Shown: positions 1 to 11,200, counted from the stretch's first letter. The stretch is 64,000 bases of DNA from Cannabis sativa (GCF_029168945.1 NC_083610.1:47688429-47752428), one strand, 5' to 3'. Notes: generated by a model from the sequence alone, not told the origin. Numbers and translations are program-made.

Positions 1-621
1 TTAAACCAGAAATACAGAGGGGAACCATGACACCACTGTACTTGCAAAAGCATCCCTTCAAGTTCCATCATGTTGAAGAAATCTGTATGGCACTTATCAA
101 ACTCGGTTGTAGTGCCACCCACATAGTGTTTCAACCCATTTCTAGTGCACCAAGAACCCCCATGGTGCATATTCACACTAAAATACAAACCTGCCAGCAA
201 CAAACCAAGGCCAATTTACAATAAAGTTGATGACATACAGCCTAAAACTATGTGCAAAGATGCTCACATGCTCACATGCTCACTAGTCAAAGCCTATACC
301 CCACACAACATTGAAAAATAGTTTAATACCAACTTTATCATGTCCCAACAAAAACAATATAGATCAATTAAATGTGTACACCTAACACATTATACTCAAC
401 CCTATATAAATATCAAACTGCCATCATCTACACACTTTTTTCATACAGTGAATGGGAAATGGAAAAAATATACACAGTAAAACTTATAAACCATTTCTCA
501 GTAAAACCATAGACAAAAAATTTACTGCAAACCATTTTTCTTCACTAAAATTACATAATAAACTATGAATAAGCAAGGAAATGAAAAATGGGATTGTACC
601 TTCACCATCGTCGTCCTCCAT
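1..621 (-). CDS. MuDR-type transposase, first two exons (partial)
   Basis: Predicted N-terminus of a Mutator-type transposase. An ATG at 621-619 opens a 22-nt exon (621-600) coding for an acidic start, MEDDDGE. A GT donor at 599-598 and an AG acceptor at 193-192 bound a 408-nt intron whose removal keeps the frame open. Exon 2 (191-1) then reads without a stop to the window edge and carries MHHGGSW, YVGG and a later MELEGM. This pattern belongs to the PB1-like domain found at the N-terminus of many plant MULE transposases. The DDE core and SWIM zinc finger would lie left of base 1 and cannot be judged. Splice sites are inferred from consensus and phase. A domesticated MULE-derived gene is possible, but the terminal-repeat-like sequence just upstream favours a mobile element. 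Confidence 0.72.
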
Positions 622-1183
622 TATACGACTGGTTTTTTGGGGACCTCCTTTGCTGTATCTTCAACCTTTAGGGATTTAGCTTAGGAATGCTCTTCGAATG
701 GGGTCAATATTCAAAAAATCGACTGCATTTTAATGGATACACAGTGTTCGCCTTCGATTTTGAGGGATTTAGTTTCAAATTCGTGATTAGGGTTTGGGTG
801 TGGACAGAGGGCCTCGATTTCGTGTTCAGTGTGTTTGGTTTTTACTTCTGTAATGAAGTTTTTTTTTTGAAATGTTTTCAGGTTTTACATTAATTTGTTT
901 AATTAATTTGTTATATTAATTTGTTATATTAATTTGTTTTATTTATTTTTTTAGGTTTTATTAATTTTTTTTAGTTAATACTTTTATATTTTAGGGGAAA
1001 ATTAAAAATAAAAAAGGGGATTAAATCTGGTGCGTCCACGTGTCCCGTTAGTCTCACTAACGGACTGAGTATGAACGGACAAACAACTTTGTCCACCTTC
1101 GGTATTTTCACCGCCAATTTTTGAGGTTGAGGACTAATCGGCATCAAACTCAAGTTTTTGGGGACTTTTGCCGCAATTATCCC
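1..1183 (-). mobile_element. Mutator-like element (MULE), 5' end
   Basis: The transposase start at 621 is followed outward by about 380 bp of AT-rich upstream DNA (622-1000) and then a higher-complexity block (1000-1183). On the minus strand that block begins GGGATAATTGCGGCAAAAG, the usual look of a long MULE terminal inverted repeat. It contains a perfect 8-bp hairpin, CCGTTAGT-CTC-ACTAACGG, at 1045-1063. The outer end is placed at 1183. The 9 bp beyond it (1184-1192) would be the target duplication, but the partner end lies outside the window, so neither the TIR pairing nor the duplication can be confirmed here. Confidence 0.6.
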
Positions 1184-2206
1184 TGTAAACAAATATTAAG
1201 AATACTATTACTTTTTTATACCTTTTGAAAGTCATTCCCTGGTACGCAATGTAACATTTGAAAGTTCTCTTATCTTTCCATCAATGGCTTGCGGAGAGAA
1301 AAATAAACTAGGTCAACCACTACTGCATGTTATCAATTCAGTAACAATAGAAATTAAAAAGCTATCAATTAATATCTATCTGTGGCGGCGAATCATAGGT
1401 ATCAAAAGCCAAGAATGTTACCCCTATTACTATAGTCTGCCAATTCCACTGTAAAGTAATGATAGATTAGTTGAAAATTATTAATTCAAGTAGTATAAAG
1501 CTTAAAAAAAAAAGAATCATAATATTTTTATTCAAGTAGTATAACATTACCATTAAAAGAATCTCATTATGCAATTTCAAATTCAAACTACAACAATACC
1601 ATTAGTGTAACTCAAAGAAACATCACTAAAAAAATCAGAGCATGGAGATTAAAAATATCAATGCTTAATCCACGTTGTTACCTCTAGCTGAGTGCAGAGT
1701 AGACGACATCATTACCTCCAACAAATGCGAACAACGACCAAAGAGAAAAATGGCAGCGGAGGAAGCGATGATGGGCGAGGCTTGGTGGTGAACTACCTGA
1801 GAAGAATCGAAGAGGGAGGAGAGAGCTTGTCAATTGGTTGGTGGTCTGATATGGGTTCTCGTTTCCCCTGGTCAAAAATCTGGGGATTTTAGTTTATGTA
1901 TGTGTAGGGAAGACAAAGAGAAGCTTATAAATAAAAGGACATAAAAATGCTTTCATTCTTATACTGTATATTTTGTCCTTATACAAACATATATATAATT
2001 AATTAAATAGCTAGTGCTGGCATCTCTAATAACAGTATGGTGATATAACACCAACTCTAATATTTTTCTTTATTTTTTTAACTTCTGAGAGATCAAAACC
2101 AAAATAATAATAATAATAATAAAAAAACTTCTTCTCAATATTTGTTCATCCATCTTATTAAAAAAAAGAAAGAAAGAAAGAAAATAAGAGTATGCATCAA
2201 TTATTA
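1184..2206. other. AT-rich gene-free stretch with microsatellites
   Basis: No convincing gene. It contains an (AAT)n run near 2103-2120 and an (AAAG)n run near 2167-2184. A pyrimidine-rich minus-strand stretch around 1684-1890 looks like a plant 5' leader or first exon and has a 63-codon open frame, but I do not recognise a protein in it. A short hairpin, TGGTG-ATATAA-CACCA, lies near 2039-2055. Confidence 0.5.
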
Positions 2207-2545
2207 CACACCTTCATAAAGCTTTGCAACTATCTCAGAGACAACAAAAGCCTCAATTTTGTTCTTGCTACTATGCTTGTTATTAACAGTCTCTTTTCCA
2301 TATGGCACATTTATGAAAGAGTAAGAGCCATACATCTTTCCTTGCAGAAAACATTGGCTGTAACTCCTTTGTTTAACATTCTGACCATCAAAAATCTCAT
2401 TGTTATAAAACTGCTTATTTGGAAAAGAACTGATTAAAGGGTGCATCCTGTGCTAGACATTGAGAAGGTGTTTCTTATGGCCAACCAAAGCCAATCCCTC
2501 AAACAAACTTCTTCCGAAATTGGCTTTTGCTGAAACTTGATACAA
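2207..2545 (-). pseudogene. SEN1/MAGATAMA3-type RNA helicase exon fragment
   Basis: About 110 codons on the minus strand match the C-terminal superfamily-1 helicase region (AAA_12 type) of plant SEN1/MAGATAMA3-like proteins. Visible motifs in order are FGRSLFE, GHKKHLLNV, HRMHPLIS, EIFDGQNVKQRSY, GKMYGSYSFINV and VVSEIVAKLY. RMHP corresponds to the conserved QYRMHP helicase motif. An in-frame TAG stands where glutamine is expected (NV-stop-HRMHP, near 2453), so the fragment is broken. The exon ends at a plausible GTGTGT donor after LYEG and starts near an AG at about 2540. No neighbouring helicase exons are seen, so this is a one-exon fragment of a large host gene, next to an unrelated ankyrin fragment on the same strand. 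Confidence 0.72.
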
Positions 2546-2607
2546 GAAGTTTCATAATGGAGAGAATACATAATATGAACACAGTTCACATAATAAACAA
2601 GAAAATT

Positions 2608-2850
2608 CTCCCGATGCAGCTAGAGTATGAAGAGGTAACCATTTTTTCTGGAAAATATGAAGAAACGTTTATCCTTTTAGTTAACAAATGGTTAATTTTT
2701 AAAATAAGAAAAGGGATTATCGATAGAATAATTGTCACGAAACATTGAAAACTTACACAGGTAGCAGATTTCAGATCAGGTACCCGCTTATTTAGAAGAA
2801 TTTTCTCCTCCTTTGTAAACACATGGTAATCGTTAACTTCCTTCGACGAT
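2608..2850 (-). pseudogene. EMB506/AKR-type ankyrin protein, two-exon fragment
   Basis: Two minus-strand exons resemble the start of the ankyrin region of plastid EMB506/AKR proteins, which act in chloroplast development. Exon A (about 2850-2757) reads DYHVFTKEEKILLNK and RVPDLKSATC, ending at a clean GTAAGT donor (2756-2751). Exon B starts after an AG at 2649-2648 and reads KKWLPLHTLAASGEF. Both junctions are phase 0, so the intron (2756-2648) has been kept, which points to a DNA-level copy and not a processed mRNA. After SGEF the expected ankyrin sequence stops and unrelated sequence begins. Upstream exons, including the transit peptide, are not recognisable. The family call rests on the WLPLHTLAASG signature recalled from knowledge. 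Confidence 0.7.
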
Positions 2851-3360
2851 TAAAATATTACATTGTAAATTACCAGTGATATTATTATTCGCCACAACTT
2901 CAATTAGAGAGCCATTAAGAAAAATGGAGAGGCTGGAGCTGGGAGATGCCGAGTGCCGAGAAGGAGAGAGAGATGAGTGAAACGGAGAGAGAACGGTGGT
3001 GGAGGTCGACGCCGGCAATAGGAGCCGAGAAGAGAAAGGGAATCGTGGAGGGTGAGAGTGAGACGCAGAGAGAGGGAAAATTATAGTAATTTGCCTCAGC
3101 TTAATAAAAAAATATCAAAAATTGGAGATATACGGTTTGTTAGAGAGATATATGGCTAAGGTGATTTTTTTAATTTAAAAAAAGATTATTAATATTTAAA
3201 AGATTGTTTAATTTTTTGGGTTTAATTATTGGGTTTATTTGTTAACGGGGGATCAAACCTAATCGTTAAATTTAACAGAATATTATTCTGTTAAACTAAG
3301 AAATGTTAAACCAAGAAATGCCGTTAGATAGACACTTTTAATATATAAAGATATCACAAA
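2851..3360. other. Gene-free stretch with a 12-bp perfect palindrome
   Basis: The minus strand of 2851-3060 is rich in CT and Ser/Pro codons, like a 5' leader or transit-peptide region, and might belong to the ankyrin fragment's source gene, but no homology is recognised. A perfect inverted repeat lies at 3271-3295: TTTAACAGAATA, one spacer base, then its complement. The rest is AT-rich. Confidence 0.45.
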
Positions 3361-4160
3361 CTTAAACTAATATACTATTAAATGAATTATTTTCCACAAT
3401 ATATAGTAGCATATAAAAACTATATACCACAATCATAAGCAGATATACTATAGTCAAAAATTAATATACCACCAGCATAGTGAAAAAAAATTATATAAAA
3501 AACTTAATTTAATATTCCACAAATTTTTTTTTCTTGTTCTTTCCTTCATGAAATACGAATGAACATAAAATCAATATACCTCAGTCAAATATAACTATAC
3601 CTCATACTTAAATTAATATTTAATAGTTTTTTTTTTCTTTATATCCTTCACAATATACATATCACATACAAACGATATACCTTAGACCAATATAAATATA
3701 CCATAAACTTAAACTAATACACTATTAAATGATTTTTTTTTTCACGATATATAATAGCATATATAAACTATATTCTGCAATCATAAGCATAAATACTATA
3801 GTGAAAAATTAATATACCACCAATATAATGGAAAATATATATATACTAAAAACTTAATTTAATATTCCACATGTTTTTTTTTTCTTTTTCTTTCCTTCAT
3901 GATATACTAATGAACATAAAGACAATATTTCCTAGTGAAATATAACTATACCTCAAACTCAAACTAATATTCTATATTTTTTAATTTCTATCTTTTGTTC
4001 ATTATATACCATAGCAAATTAAAATAATATACTACAATCTTAAACTAATATACTACCTTTCAGTTATTTCAAAATATATATATATATATACTACCTTTCA
4101 GTTTTTTTAATATATTATTGCACATAAAAACGATATACTATTGTACAAAATAACTATACC
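3361..4160. repeat. 347-bp tandem duplication dense in ATATACC motifs
   Basis: CTTAAACTAATATACTATTA at 3361 recurs with one change at 3708, and the following about 300 bp align in the same order, including the AATATTCCACA and CTTTCCTTCATGA blocks. This gives two diverged tandem units of about 347 bp (3361-3707 and 3708-about 4030) and a partial third to about 4160. Within the units a short motif of the form ATATAC(C/T) recurs about 20 times, spaced roughly 20-45 bp. Such arrays can be subterminal transposase-binding sites, but I cannot see element ends. Confidence 0.6.
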
Positions 4161-4300
4161 AAAGACTTAATTATTCAAGGTTATAATTGTAATTTTATCA
4201 TCAAATTTTTAACTAAAAGGACATTTTGTTAATTTTTGTTAAAAAGGAACATTTATTAACTTAATTGTTAGATTTAGGGCCATTTTACATCTTGGCCCTA

Positions 4301-4550
4301 TATTTTTTTAATTTTTATTTTATAGCGGTGTTCGTTATGCTTACAGTATCATTTTCGTAAATTTTTTAAATTTTTTGAATAGTTTGCAGAGCTGAAAATA
4401 CATTTAAAGTTTTTTAAACGCGCGTGATAAACTGGAATATCAAAAAATCTATTTTTGGTATCGTAAACTATTCGAAATTTTTCAAAAATTTACAGGGATG
4501 ATACTGTAACTATAACGAATACTGCTATAAAAAAAAAATTGAAAAAAATA
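4301..4550. mobile_element. Foldback MITE, about 250 bp
   Basis: The left arm TATAGCGGTGTTCGTTATG (from 4321) is mirrored by CATAACGAATACTGCTATA-like sequence ending at 4529. The complementarity continues inward for over 60 bp on each side and outward through AT-rich bases to about 4301 and 4550. The centre holds a CGCGCG core near 4421-4426. It has no coding capacity. The family is unassigned because no clear target duplication is visible beyond TA or TTA-like sequence. Confidence 0.75.
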
Positions 4551-5175
4551 TTCTATTATGTAATTTAAAGCATAAAGATTAACTAAAAAAATTGTAATTA
4601 GCATTCCTCAAAATATTTTATTTTTAAAAACCACTTAGAAACTTATTGTTCTAGTTATATTGATATTGAAATAATAAATTTTCCTTTTCTCTATATTTTT
4701 TTCCTATTTACTCTGTTTAGGCATGTATTCTTGCATTTTAATAATTTTAATATAAAATAATATTTAAATTTTTAATGTAATTTTTATGAAAAAAAAGCAT
4801 ATTTAAATACAATTTAATAATTAAAATATTTCATTGAATTTGAATGATATTTTTGGTCACCAAATAAGTTATGTTTATTGTAAATTAGCTAACTAATGCG
4901 AAGTCTGACTAGATCTAATTTCGTTTATGGTTGTCACGTGCAGAGTGATAATAAATATGAAGGACACAAGAATTTATAGAAGTTCGACCCATTTGATCAG
5001 GTAATAATCTACTCTCTTTTTGTTGTATTCACTCTTGAGATAATACCATACAGATTACAGGCTAAAATCTTGTACTTTCTAGCTATAACTGTCTTCAGTA
5101 TTACAATAATGAGAATGAGTATGAGAAGACTTGTGAAATGATGAGAAGATGAGAGAATGCAAGAACTCTAAACAC
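4551..5175. other. AT-rich gene-free stretch
   Basis: Apart from AT-rich low-complexity sequence I see no genes, element termini or repeats here. Confidence 0.5.
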
Positions 5176-5178
5176 TTA

Positions 5179-5472
5179 GGTGGTGTTTGGTTGAAGGTAA
5201 TGAAATGGAATTGAATAAATGAAACAATTTTCATTTCATTCTTTTGTTTGGTTGTATTTAAAACAATTGGAATGCCATTTCGATGGAATGGTCTTTCCAT
5301 CATTTTGGTGGAATGACTATTCCATTTTAAAATGGAAGGAAAGACCATTCCAATGCAAAATTTGAAAAAATTTAATAATTTTTTTATTAATTTTTTTATG
5401 CATTTTAAATTTTATTTCATCACATTCCTATTCTTATTCCAATATTTTCATTCCTCCCAACTAAACGCCACT
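5179..5472 (+). mobile_element. PIF/Harbinger-type (Tourist-like) MITE, copy A
   Basis: A 294-bp element with imperfect 15-bp terminal repeats: left GGTGGTGTTTGGTTG, right end complementary to AGTGGCGTTTAGTTG. TTA flanks it on both sides (5176-5178 and 5473-5475), as expected for PIF/Harbinger. The inside is rich in GGAATG and CATTCC motifs and folds back on itself. It is non-coding; the 89-codon minus-strand frame across it is a by-product of its composition. Confidence 0.75.
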
Positions 5473-5483
5473 TTAGGATCTTA

Positions 5484-5765
5484 GGTAGCATTTGTTTGAG
5501 AGGAATGAAAACATAGGAATGAGAATAGGAATGTAATGGAATAAAATTTAAAATGCATAAAAAAATTGATTAAAAAATTATTAAATTTTTTCTCATCATG
5601 CATTGGAATGATCTTTCGTTCTATTTTAAAATGGAATTGTCATTCTACCAAAATGGTAGAAAGGTCATTCCATTAAAATGACATTCCAACACTTTAATAT
5701 GCAACTAAACAAAGAAATAGAATGGAGATTATTTCATTTTCTTTCCATTCTACGTTATTACCGTG
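5484..5765 (-). mobile_element. Same MITE family, copy B, inverted
   Basis: The reverse complement of copy A aligns along nearly the whole length of this block (shared ...AAAATTTAAAATGCATAAAA... core), with more divergence toward the right end. TTA flanks it at 5481-5483 and 5766-5768. Only 8 bp separate it from copy A, so the pair forms a large imperfect inverted repeat able to give a hairpin transcript. Confidence 0.7.
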
Positions 5766-5768
5766 TTA

Positions 5769-6818
5769 AGACCTTTTATATAGTGTTAACTGTTAAGTTT
5801 TTTCATGTATCACATTAGTGTATTACAACTCTAGCTATACCCCTCTATTTATAGCAACTTTGATACTTTATTTTTCTTCTAATTATTTAATTAATAAAAA
5901 TAAAACTAATAGGAAAAATGCATTCATAATCGAAATCTCCTATGTGAATTTAGACTTGGGCTTTTTTTAATTTTGAGTAAAAGTCCAATTGACTTTTAAC
6001 TAAAAATATCATTTTTTACCATATTTAAACAATTATGCAAAATAGTTATTTAACTAAAATTACAGGTAAAAATAATATCTTTCGGCCATCTTACGCAAAG
6101 TGTTGGTCCAATATGATTTTACTCTTTTAGTTCAAGCCCAATGGTCTTAAATTAAAATATCCTTTTAATTTTAAAAAAATTACACCTCATACTTTTTTTT
6201 TTCATTTTTCTTTCTTTTTTATTGTCATACGGTATTAATTACTTTCATACTGTATTTTTTTTTTATTCTGTTGTTATACTATATTATTTTTTAAACTAAT
6301 TTTTGTCATTTTTTGTTACACGTGCCATCTCACAGTTCAGTCATATCTTTATATATTTTTTTAAGAATTTAAAAAGTGTTGATTTGACCCGGTTGTCACT
6401 TTAGTGATAGTTTTCTTTTTCTTTTTTTTTTTAATTTTTCTTTTAAATAAAATTTATGTTGAAAATTAGTTTTCCTTTAATCTTCATTACCCCTTCATTT
6501 CAATTTAATCCCTCTTCCCCATCATTCCATCTTACTGTTCATCATCTTCTTCCTTTTTTTTAATTTTTTTATTCATACGGTTATTATGTTGGTAGGGGCA
6601 GTTTCAGTCTGTTTTATTTCAAATTTATTCAGTTTTTTTTTTTTTGTTTTAAATCACAAGTTTCCCTCTTCTTTTTCCCCCCTTTAGTTGTAGTTCTTCT
6701 TCTATAAATATTATTCTTATCTTCATTATCTATGACTATTACCCGATCAATCTCTTCTTCTCCATTTATAAAAAATCCCGAAAAAAAAAAACTCTAGAAA
6801 AACAAACCTCGATCACCA
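5769..6818. other. AT/T-rich gene-free stretch upstream of the DUF1985 gene
   Basis: T-rich intergenic DNA with no clear element termini. The last 300 bp, with pyrimidine-rich tracts and CTATAAATATTATTC near 6700, could be the promoter and leader of the gene starting at 6819. This is suggested only by position and composition. Confidence 0.4.
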
Positions 6819-8690
6819 ATGGGTAAGATGAATTTCAAAAATCATCCTCCTAGCCCTACGCCTCCAGTTCCTTCCAAAAAAAAAAAATTAGTTGGTGGAA
6901 CTTCGAAGAAGACGATATCCAAACGTCCTCGCCCCATTTTGGAAAATTCAGACTCTGATTTTGAGTTGGAGCCAAAGTTTTTACAGTCGCCCAAACTTGA
7001 TAAGATAATTTTTAGTTATTTTTGTGTTATTTTACGAGTTTTGTTTCAATTTTTTTTCCTTACAGATATCTCTGTCTGTGATTTCTTTATCTTCCATGTC
7101 ATTTTTTTGTTATATTTTTTGTGTTTGTTTCGTTTGAATAAAGTATCCTTTGTTTAACAGTTGTCTTCTTGTTATTTTGTTCTGTCGTAAGGGAAGGGTA
7201 AAACCCAGTTAAGAAGGTTGGATTTGATGATGTGTTTAAGGAGATCACTGAAAAAATGGTTGTTAAGGTGTGTACTTTCTTTATTTTTGTTTTAGTATCT
7301 ATTTTATGCTTGATTTGTTGTTATTTTATTTTTGTGTTGTTTTAGTAGTTTTTTTATTCTGTTTTTCTAGGATTTGGAATGCAAGTACAGCCGTTTGGAA
7401 CACTAGCATTCCTAAGTTATAACCTCTAGTTATTAATATTATATTATAAATGATATTAAAATTATTCTCACTGAAACCTAATTATAAATATTTTCCAAAA
7501 CTGTGTTTGGTCATTTTCTTCGTATTCTTGAGAATAGTATCTACTTTTAACTAACTCATGGTCTGGTGTTAAGGGAGGTTCAACAACCAAATGAGTTAGA
7601 ATTTTGAAAATTTGTGCAAGGCAAATTTTTGAGGTTTAGTATTGAGGAATTTTCGTTAATTACGGGTTTAGATTGCCATGTTGACTCTGATATATTCCAG
7701 TACAAACAGGATGATAATATGCTTGTTAGACACTATTTAAAGGGACATAAAAAAATTACAAAGAATGTTATCCAAGTTGTACTTATTGCTGACAATTTTA
7801 AGGATAATTATGAACTTACAGTCAAGTTGACTATTTTATATTTTGTTCATTGCTATTTGTTGGGTGGTCCTCCCAGAAAGGTTGTTTCCATTGAGAAAAT
7901 TGATGGTTTGGATAGCGGTTGTTACAATGATTATGGGTGGGGAAAGGAGTGTTTCGATATGATAATTCAATCATTGAAGGGTAAGATTGATGCTGGTATT
8001 AGGAAGGTTAAGCAGAAGGAAGAAGATGGTGGGTTTTATAGGTTATTGGATTTTTCGTTAGCGTTACAAATTTGGTTTTTTGAGTGTTGTCTTTATGCTA
8101 TTGGGAAACTTACGTTGTATTCAAACATTTGGCATTCCAAGGCTTTTTAATTGGCCTAAAATGCCAAAGCCAAAAGTACCCCAGCTGAAGATGGATAATG
8201 TGAACAACTTCATCTTTAACCGATCGTTGAAGGAGGTACTTGTTTGTTTTTCATATTTTTTTTTTGTTATTTTACAATTATTTTTTCTTTTGTTCTTATA
8301 TTCAGTTTCTTCCATTTGTCTATAATTTTTTATTTTGTTTTGTTGAAATTAAAACTGAGAAACATTTCTCCAACATCTGTGCAGAGAGTAAGTTTGAACT
8401 TGCATAACTATTTCTAGGGTGATGCAACTTTGGACTTTATTAAGGTTAAAGGTAAAGGCATGTATGGTCAAGATTCTAAATTCGTCCCCAATTCTTCTGT
8501 GGAAGCTGATTTTCTTAGTCCATCATCATCAAAGGTGCATGAGCATGTTACTCGTATTGAGTATGAGGACTTGAAGAAAGATATGTCTGTTATTATTGGC
8601 TAGACTGGTACACAATTTGATGATGTGCTCCGCACTTCTGAAAATGATGATGATATGGATGTTACTCGTATTGAGTATGAGGACTTGAAT
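6819..8690 (+). pseudogene. DUF1985 protein gene, transposon-associated, decayed
   Basis: The first exon (from ATG 6819) encodes a basic, proline-rich N-terminus with KKKK and SKRPRP, resembling a nuclear localisation signal. A DUF1985 domain follows at about 7580-8235 (GKFLRFSIEEF, ITGLDC, YLLGGPP, then RLFNWPKMPKPK). DUF1985 typically sits ahead of a Ulp1-like protease in proteins carried by plant MULEs. Breaks are visible: an in-frame TGA at 7605-7607 where tryptophan is expected, and a frameshift near 8125-8135. A GT donor at 8236 and an AG before 8418 join SLKE to [12 protein letters not shown] in phase; that frame stops at 8601-8603. A repeat (GTTACTCGTATTGAGTATGA) occurs at about 8549 and 8659. 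No Ulp1 protease domain remains; the gene gives way to gypsy sequence by about 8770. Confidence 0.68.
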
Positions 8691-8769
8691 TCCTCATAAG
8701 GAAGAACAACCCCACTTGTGTCATTATGTGCAGAACGAATAATCTCAAGCACAAGTTGTCCAAAATGGA

Positions 8770-9997
8770 GATCCCATGCCACCTCCAGTGGCGGGTCACT
8801 TAGGGGTCATTATCAGCCGACCCCACATTGCAGGCAAGACCAATAAGGTTAGGGAGCGCTATGCTCAAACACTCTGTCATAAGCCTAAAAGCGATACCCT
8901 GACCGTCGAATAAAGGGGCTCTAAGCAACCAAAGCTTAGAGAACCCACCATCTCTTTCACAGAAGGAGATGCTACTCAAGTCAATTTCCCGCACAATAAC
9001 CCCTTAGTCATTACAACACAAATCGGGAACATGACAGTTGCAAGATGCATGGTGGACAATGGAGCCTCCTCCAACATTCTTTTCAGATCAACATATGAAG
9101 AGATGGAGCTCCAGCTAACCGATTTGGCACCCTACACACAAGTAATGTATGACTTCTTTGGCCAAGACATTGCACCCATGGGGTACATCCTATTACCCCT
9201 AACTATTGGAGAGAATCCAACAACCAGGCACATTTCATTATAATCGACGTGCCCTCAGCTTTCAATGCCATGATAGGTCATCTAGACCTATACAACCTAA
9301 AGGCAGTGACATCCATCTACCACCTTTGCCTAAAGTTCCCAACAAGGCATAGGGTAGGATGTTTGAGGGGAAACCAACAGTCTGCCTGTCATTGTTACAA
9401 CTTGGCCTTGTCCAAAGCTAAGAAAGAGAATATGCCTGCCAAGAGCCCTAATGAAGAGCCCAACAAAGGGCAATAAAGTCCAACCAAAAGTGGGGATGCA
9501 AACATAGATCCTCACTTTGGGGATCCCGTAGATAGCTTTGGACCTGTAGAAGAACTGGAAGAAGTGGAGATTGATCCCACTTTTCCAGCTAGAAGACTGA
9601 AGATTGGGAAAGGTTTAGTGCCAAAAATAAAATCAATACTGATAAAATTTCTAAGGGCAAACCTGGACCTCTTCGTATGGTCACATAGAGACATGGTCGG
9701 GATAGACTGCTCTGTGATGACCCATGCTCTCAACATTGATCTAAACTTCTGACTTGTGCAATAGAAAAGGAGGTTGTTAGACAAAGAACGTGCCCAAGCG
9801 CTCAAAGATGAAGTCGAAAGGCAACAGGCCCATGACTTTATCACCAAAGCATTCTATCCACTTTGGGTATCCAACCCTGTGCTGGTGCCCAAACCAAATA
9901 AAAAGTGGAGAGTGTGCATATACTTCACCAGCCTGAAAAAAGCATGTCCAAAGGACTACTTTCCGCTTCCAAGAATCGACTAGCTGGTGGATGCTAC
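8770..9997 (+). pseudogene. Tat gypsy fragment: gag end, protease, start of RT
   Basis: A decayed gypsy polyprotein piece. In order: a PPPVAGHLGVII junction region, the protease core DNGASSNILF (about 9057), DVPSAFNAMIG, the linker PARRLKIGKG, and the start of reverse transcriptase (LVPKPNKKWRVC, then KDYFPLPRID). The order and wording parallel the Tat element at 52950-54180 in this window. It has a frameshift near 9241-9249 and several in-frame stops (9474, 9750, 9757 region, 9981). The reading is cut at 9997 by the Athila-like element; 37 more bases of the same RT sequence resume at 16219-16255. It is far more decayed than the downstream Tat copy, so it is probably an older insertion. Confidence 0.82.
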
Positions 9998-11194
9998 TGT
10001 TAGGCTAAAATTAGTCTAAGTTTCGGGTCATATTTTCAGTTAGTTTTCACTCTTTGTTTCTAGTTTTAGGGCTATTTTACGCTTGATTCTTTTGTTTCAG
10101 GTCTTCGGATGTTTAAAGAAAGTATGTACAAGAATTGAGGACAAGTGGTGAAAGAATCGAGAAGAAAAACCAAAAATTGTGTCGCTGCCTGTTCCAGTCG
10201 CGACGGGGAACATTCCAGTCGCGACGGGAACTGGGAGAGGAAATCTCGAAGTTTCAAAGTTTAACCCCGTCCCGACGGGGGCATTGCCAGTAGCGACGGG
10301 GACCCCAGTTATGGGATTTTTGGGCAGTTTCGTAATTTCACAAATTTTAAAGATGAGACTTGGTTTAAATAGAGAGAGTTCGTGAAAATTAGGGTTAATT
10401 CAGATTGGGAGCCCTAGAAACAAAGGAGGAGGCTAGAAGTGCGACTTGTGGCAACCCGGATCAATTGCTTCAACTAGTTCTTTCTCTTCTCTTTAATTTT
10501 TCTATGCTATTTTCTGTTTCAATGTTAATTATGGATTTGATTATGGATGTTTTGAACTAAACTCCTATTTAGGGAGGATGATGAATGTTGTTTTAAGTTT
10601 TTCCTAGTTAATGAATAATTGTCATTCCTCCATCTTGATTGTGAAATTATCTATATTTGTGCTTAATTCCATGTGTAAGATTGATCACCTTTTACATGTT
10701 TTATGATCTCAATTCAAAATCTGAAAAAGTGAGAATTGAGAATGCTAAAATTAGATAATCTAGGTTTTGATGTGAAATGAAAGTATTTGCATAGCCTTTG
10801 TGACATTTAGATTATTGCTTAATGCTGATTTCATGTTAGTTTAATTAAGAGATTAATTAGAGAACATGTGATTTAGAACCTAAAAGATCTGAAAAGAGTT
10901 AGGTTGATTTATAATCTGTCATTCACTTCAAGAAAAGGATAGCAATTAGGCATTAACGATTTGGTAAACTAACAACAAGATTCTTCTCCCTATTTTCTCA
11001 TCTTGATTAATATTCTTTTGTTATTTTAAGTTTCTGAATTATTTTATTGAATTCATAAAAAGTATTGATTTTCTAGATAGAATCATAAGTATAATTTAGT
11101 GGTAGTTAATCCAATTCCCTGTGGTTCGACCTCACCTGTGTGAGTTTATTACTTGATTGCGTATACTTGCATAGTGTTCATAATTTTTGCAACA
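9998..11194 (+). repeat. 5' LTR of the Athila-like element
   Basis: A 1197-bp LTR, TG...CA. It contains a CpG-rich cluster at about 10193-10310 built from GTCGCGACGGG-type palindromic units, some altered in this copy (TCCCGACGGG, AGCGACGGG). Near the 3' end is CCTGTGGTTCGACCTCACC, a block typical of Athila/Tat U5 regions. Confidence 0.9.
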
Positions 11195-11200
11195 AATTTT

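Noticed and set aside
27..224. 65-codon plus-strand frame at the left edge
   Set aside because: It is the antisense shadow of the MuDR-type exon, whose motifs read on the minus strand.
3271..3301. Helitron 3' end (palindrome followed by CTAA)
   Set aside because: The hairpin abuts CTAA without the usual spacing, no 5' TC end was found, and the gene fragments face the other way; kept only as something to test.
5079..5348. 89-codon minus-strand frame
   Set aside because: Lies across MITE copy A; no homology to any protein I know.
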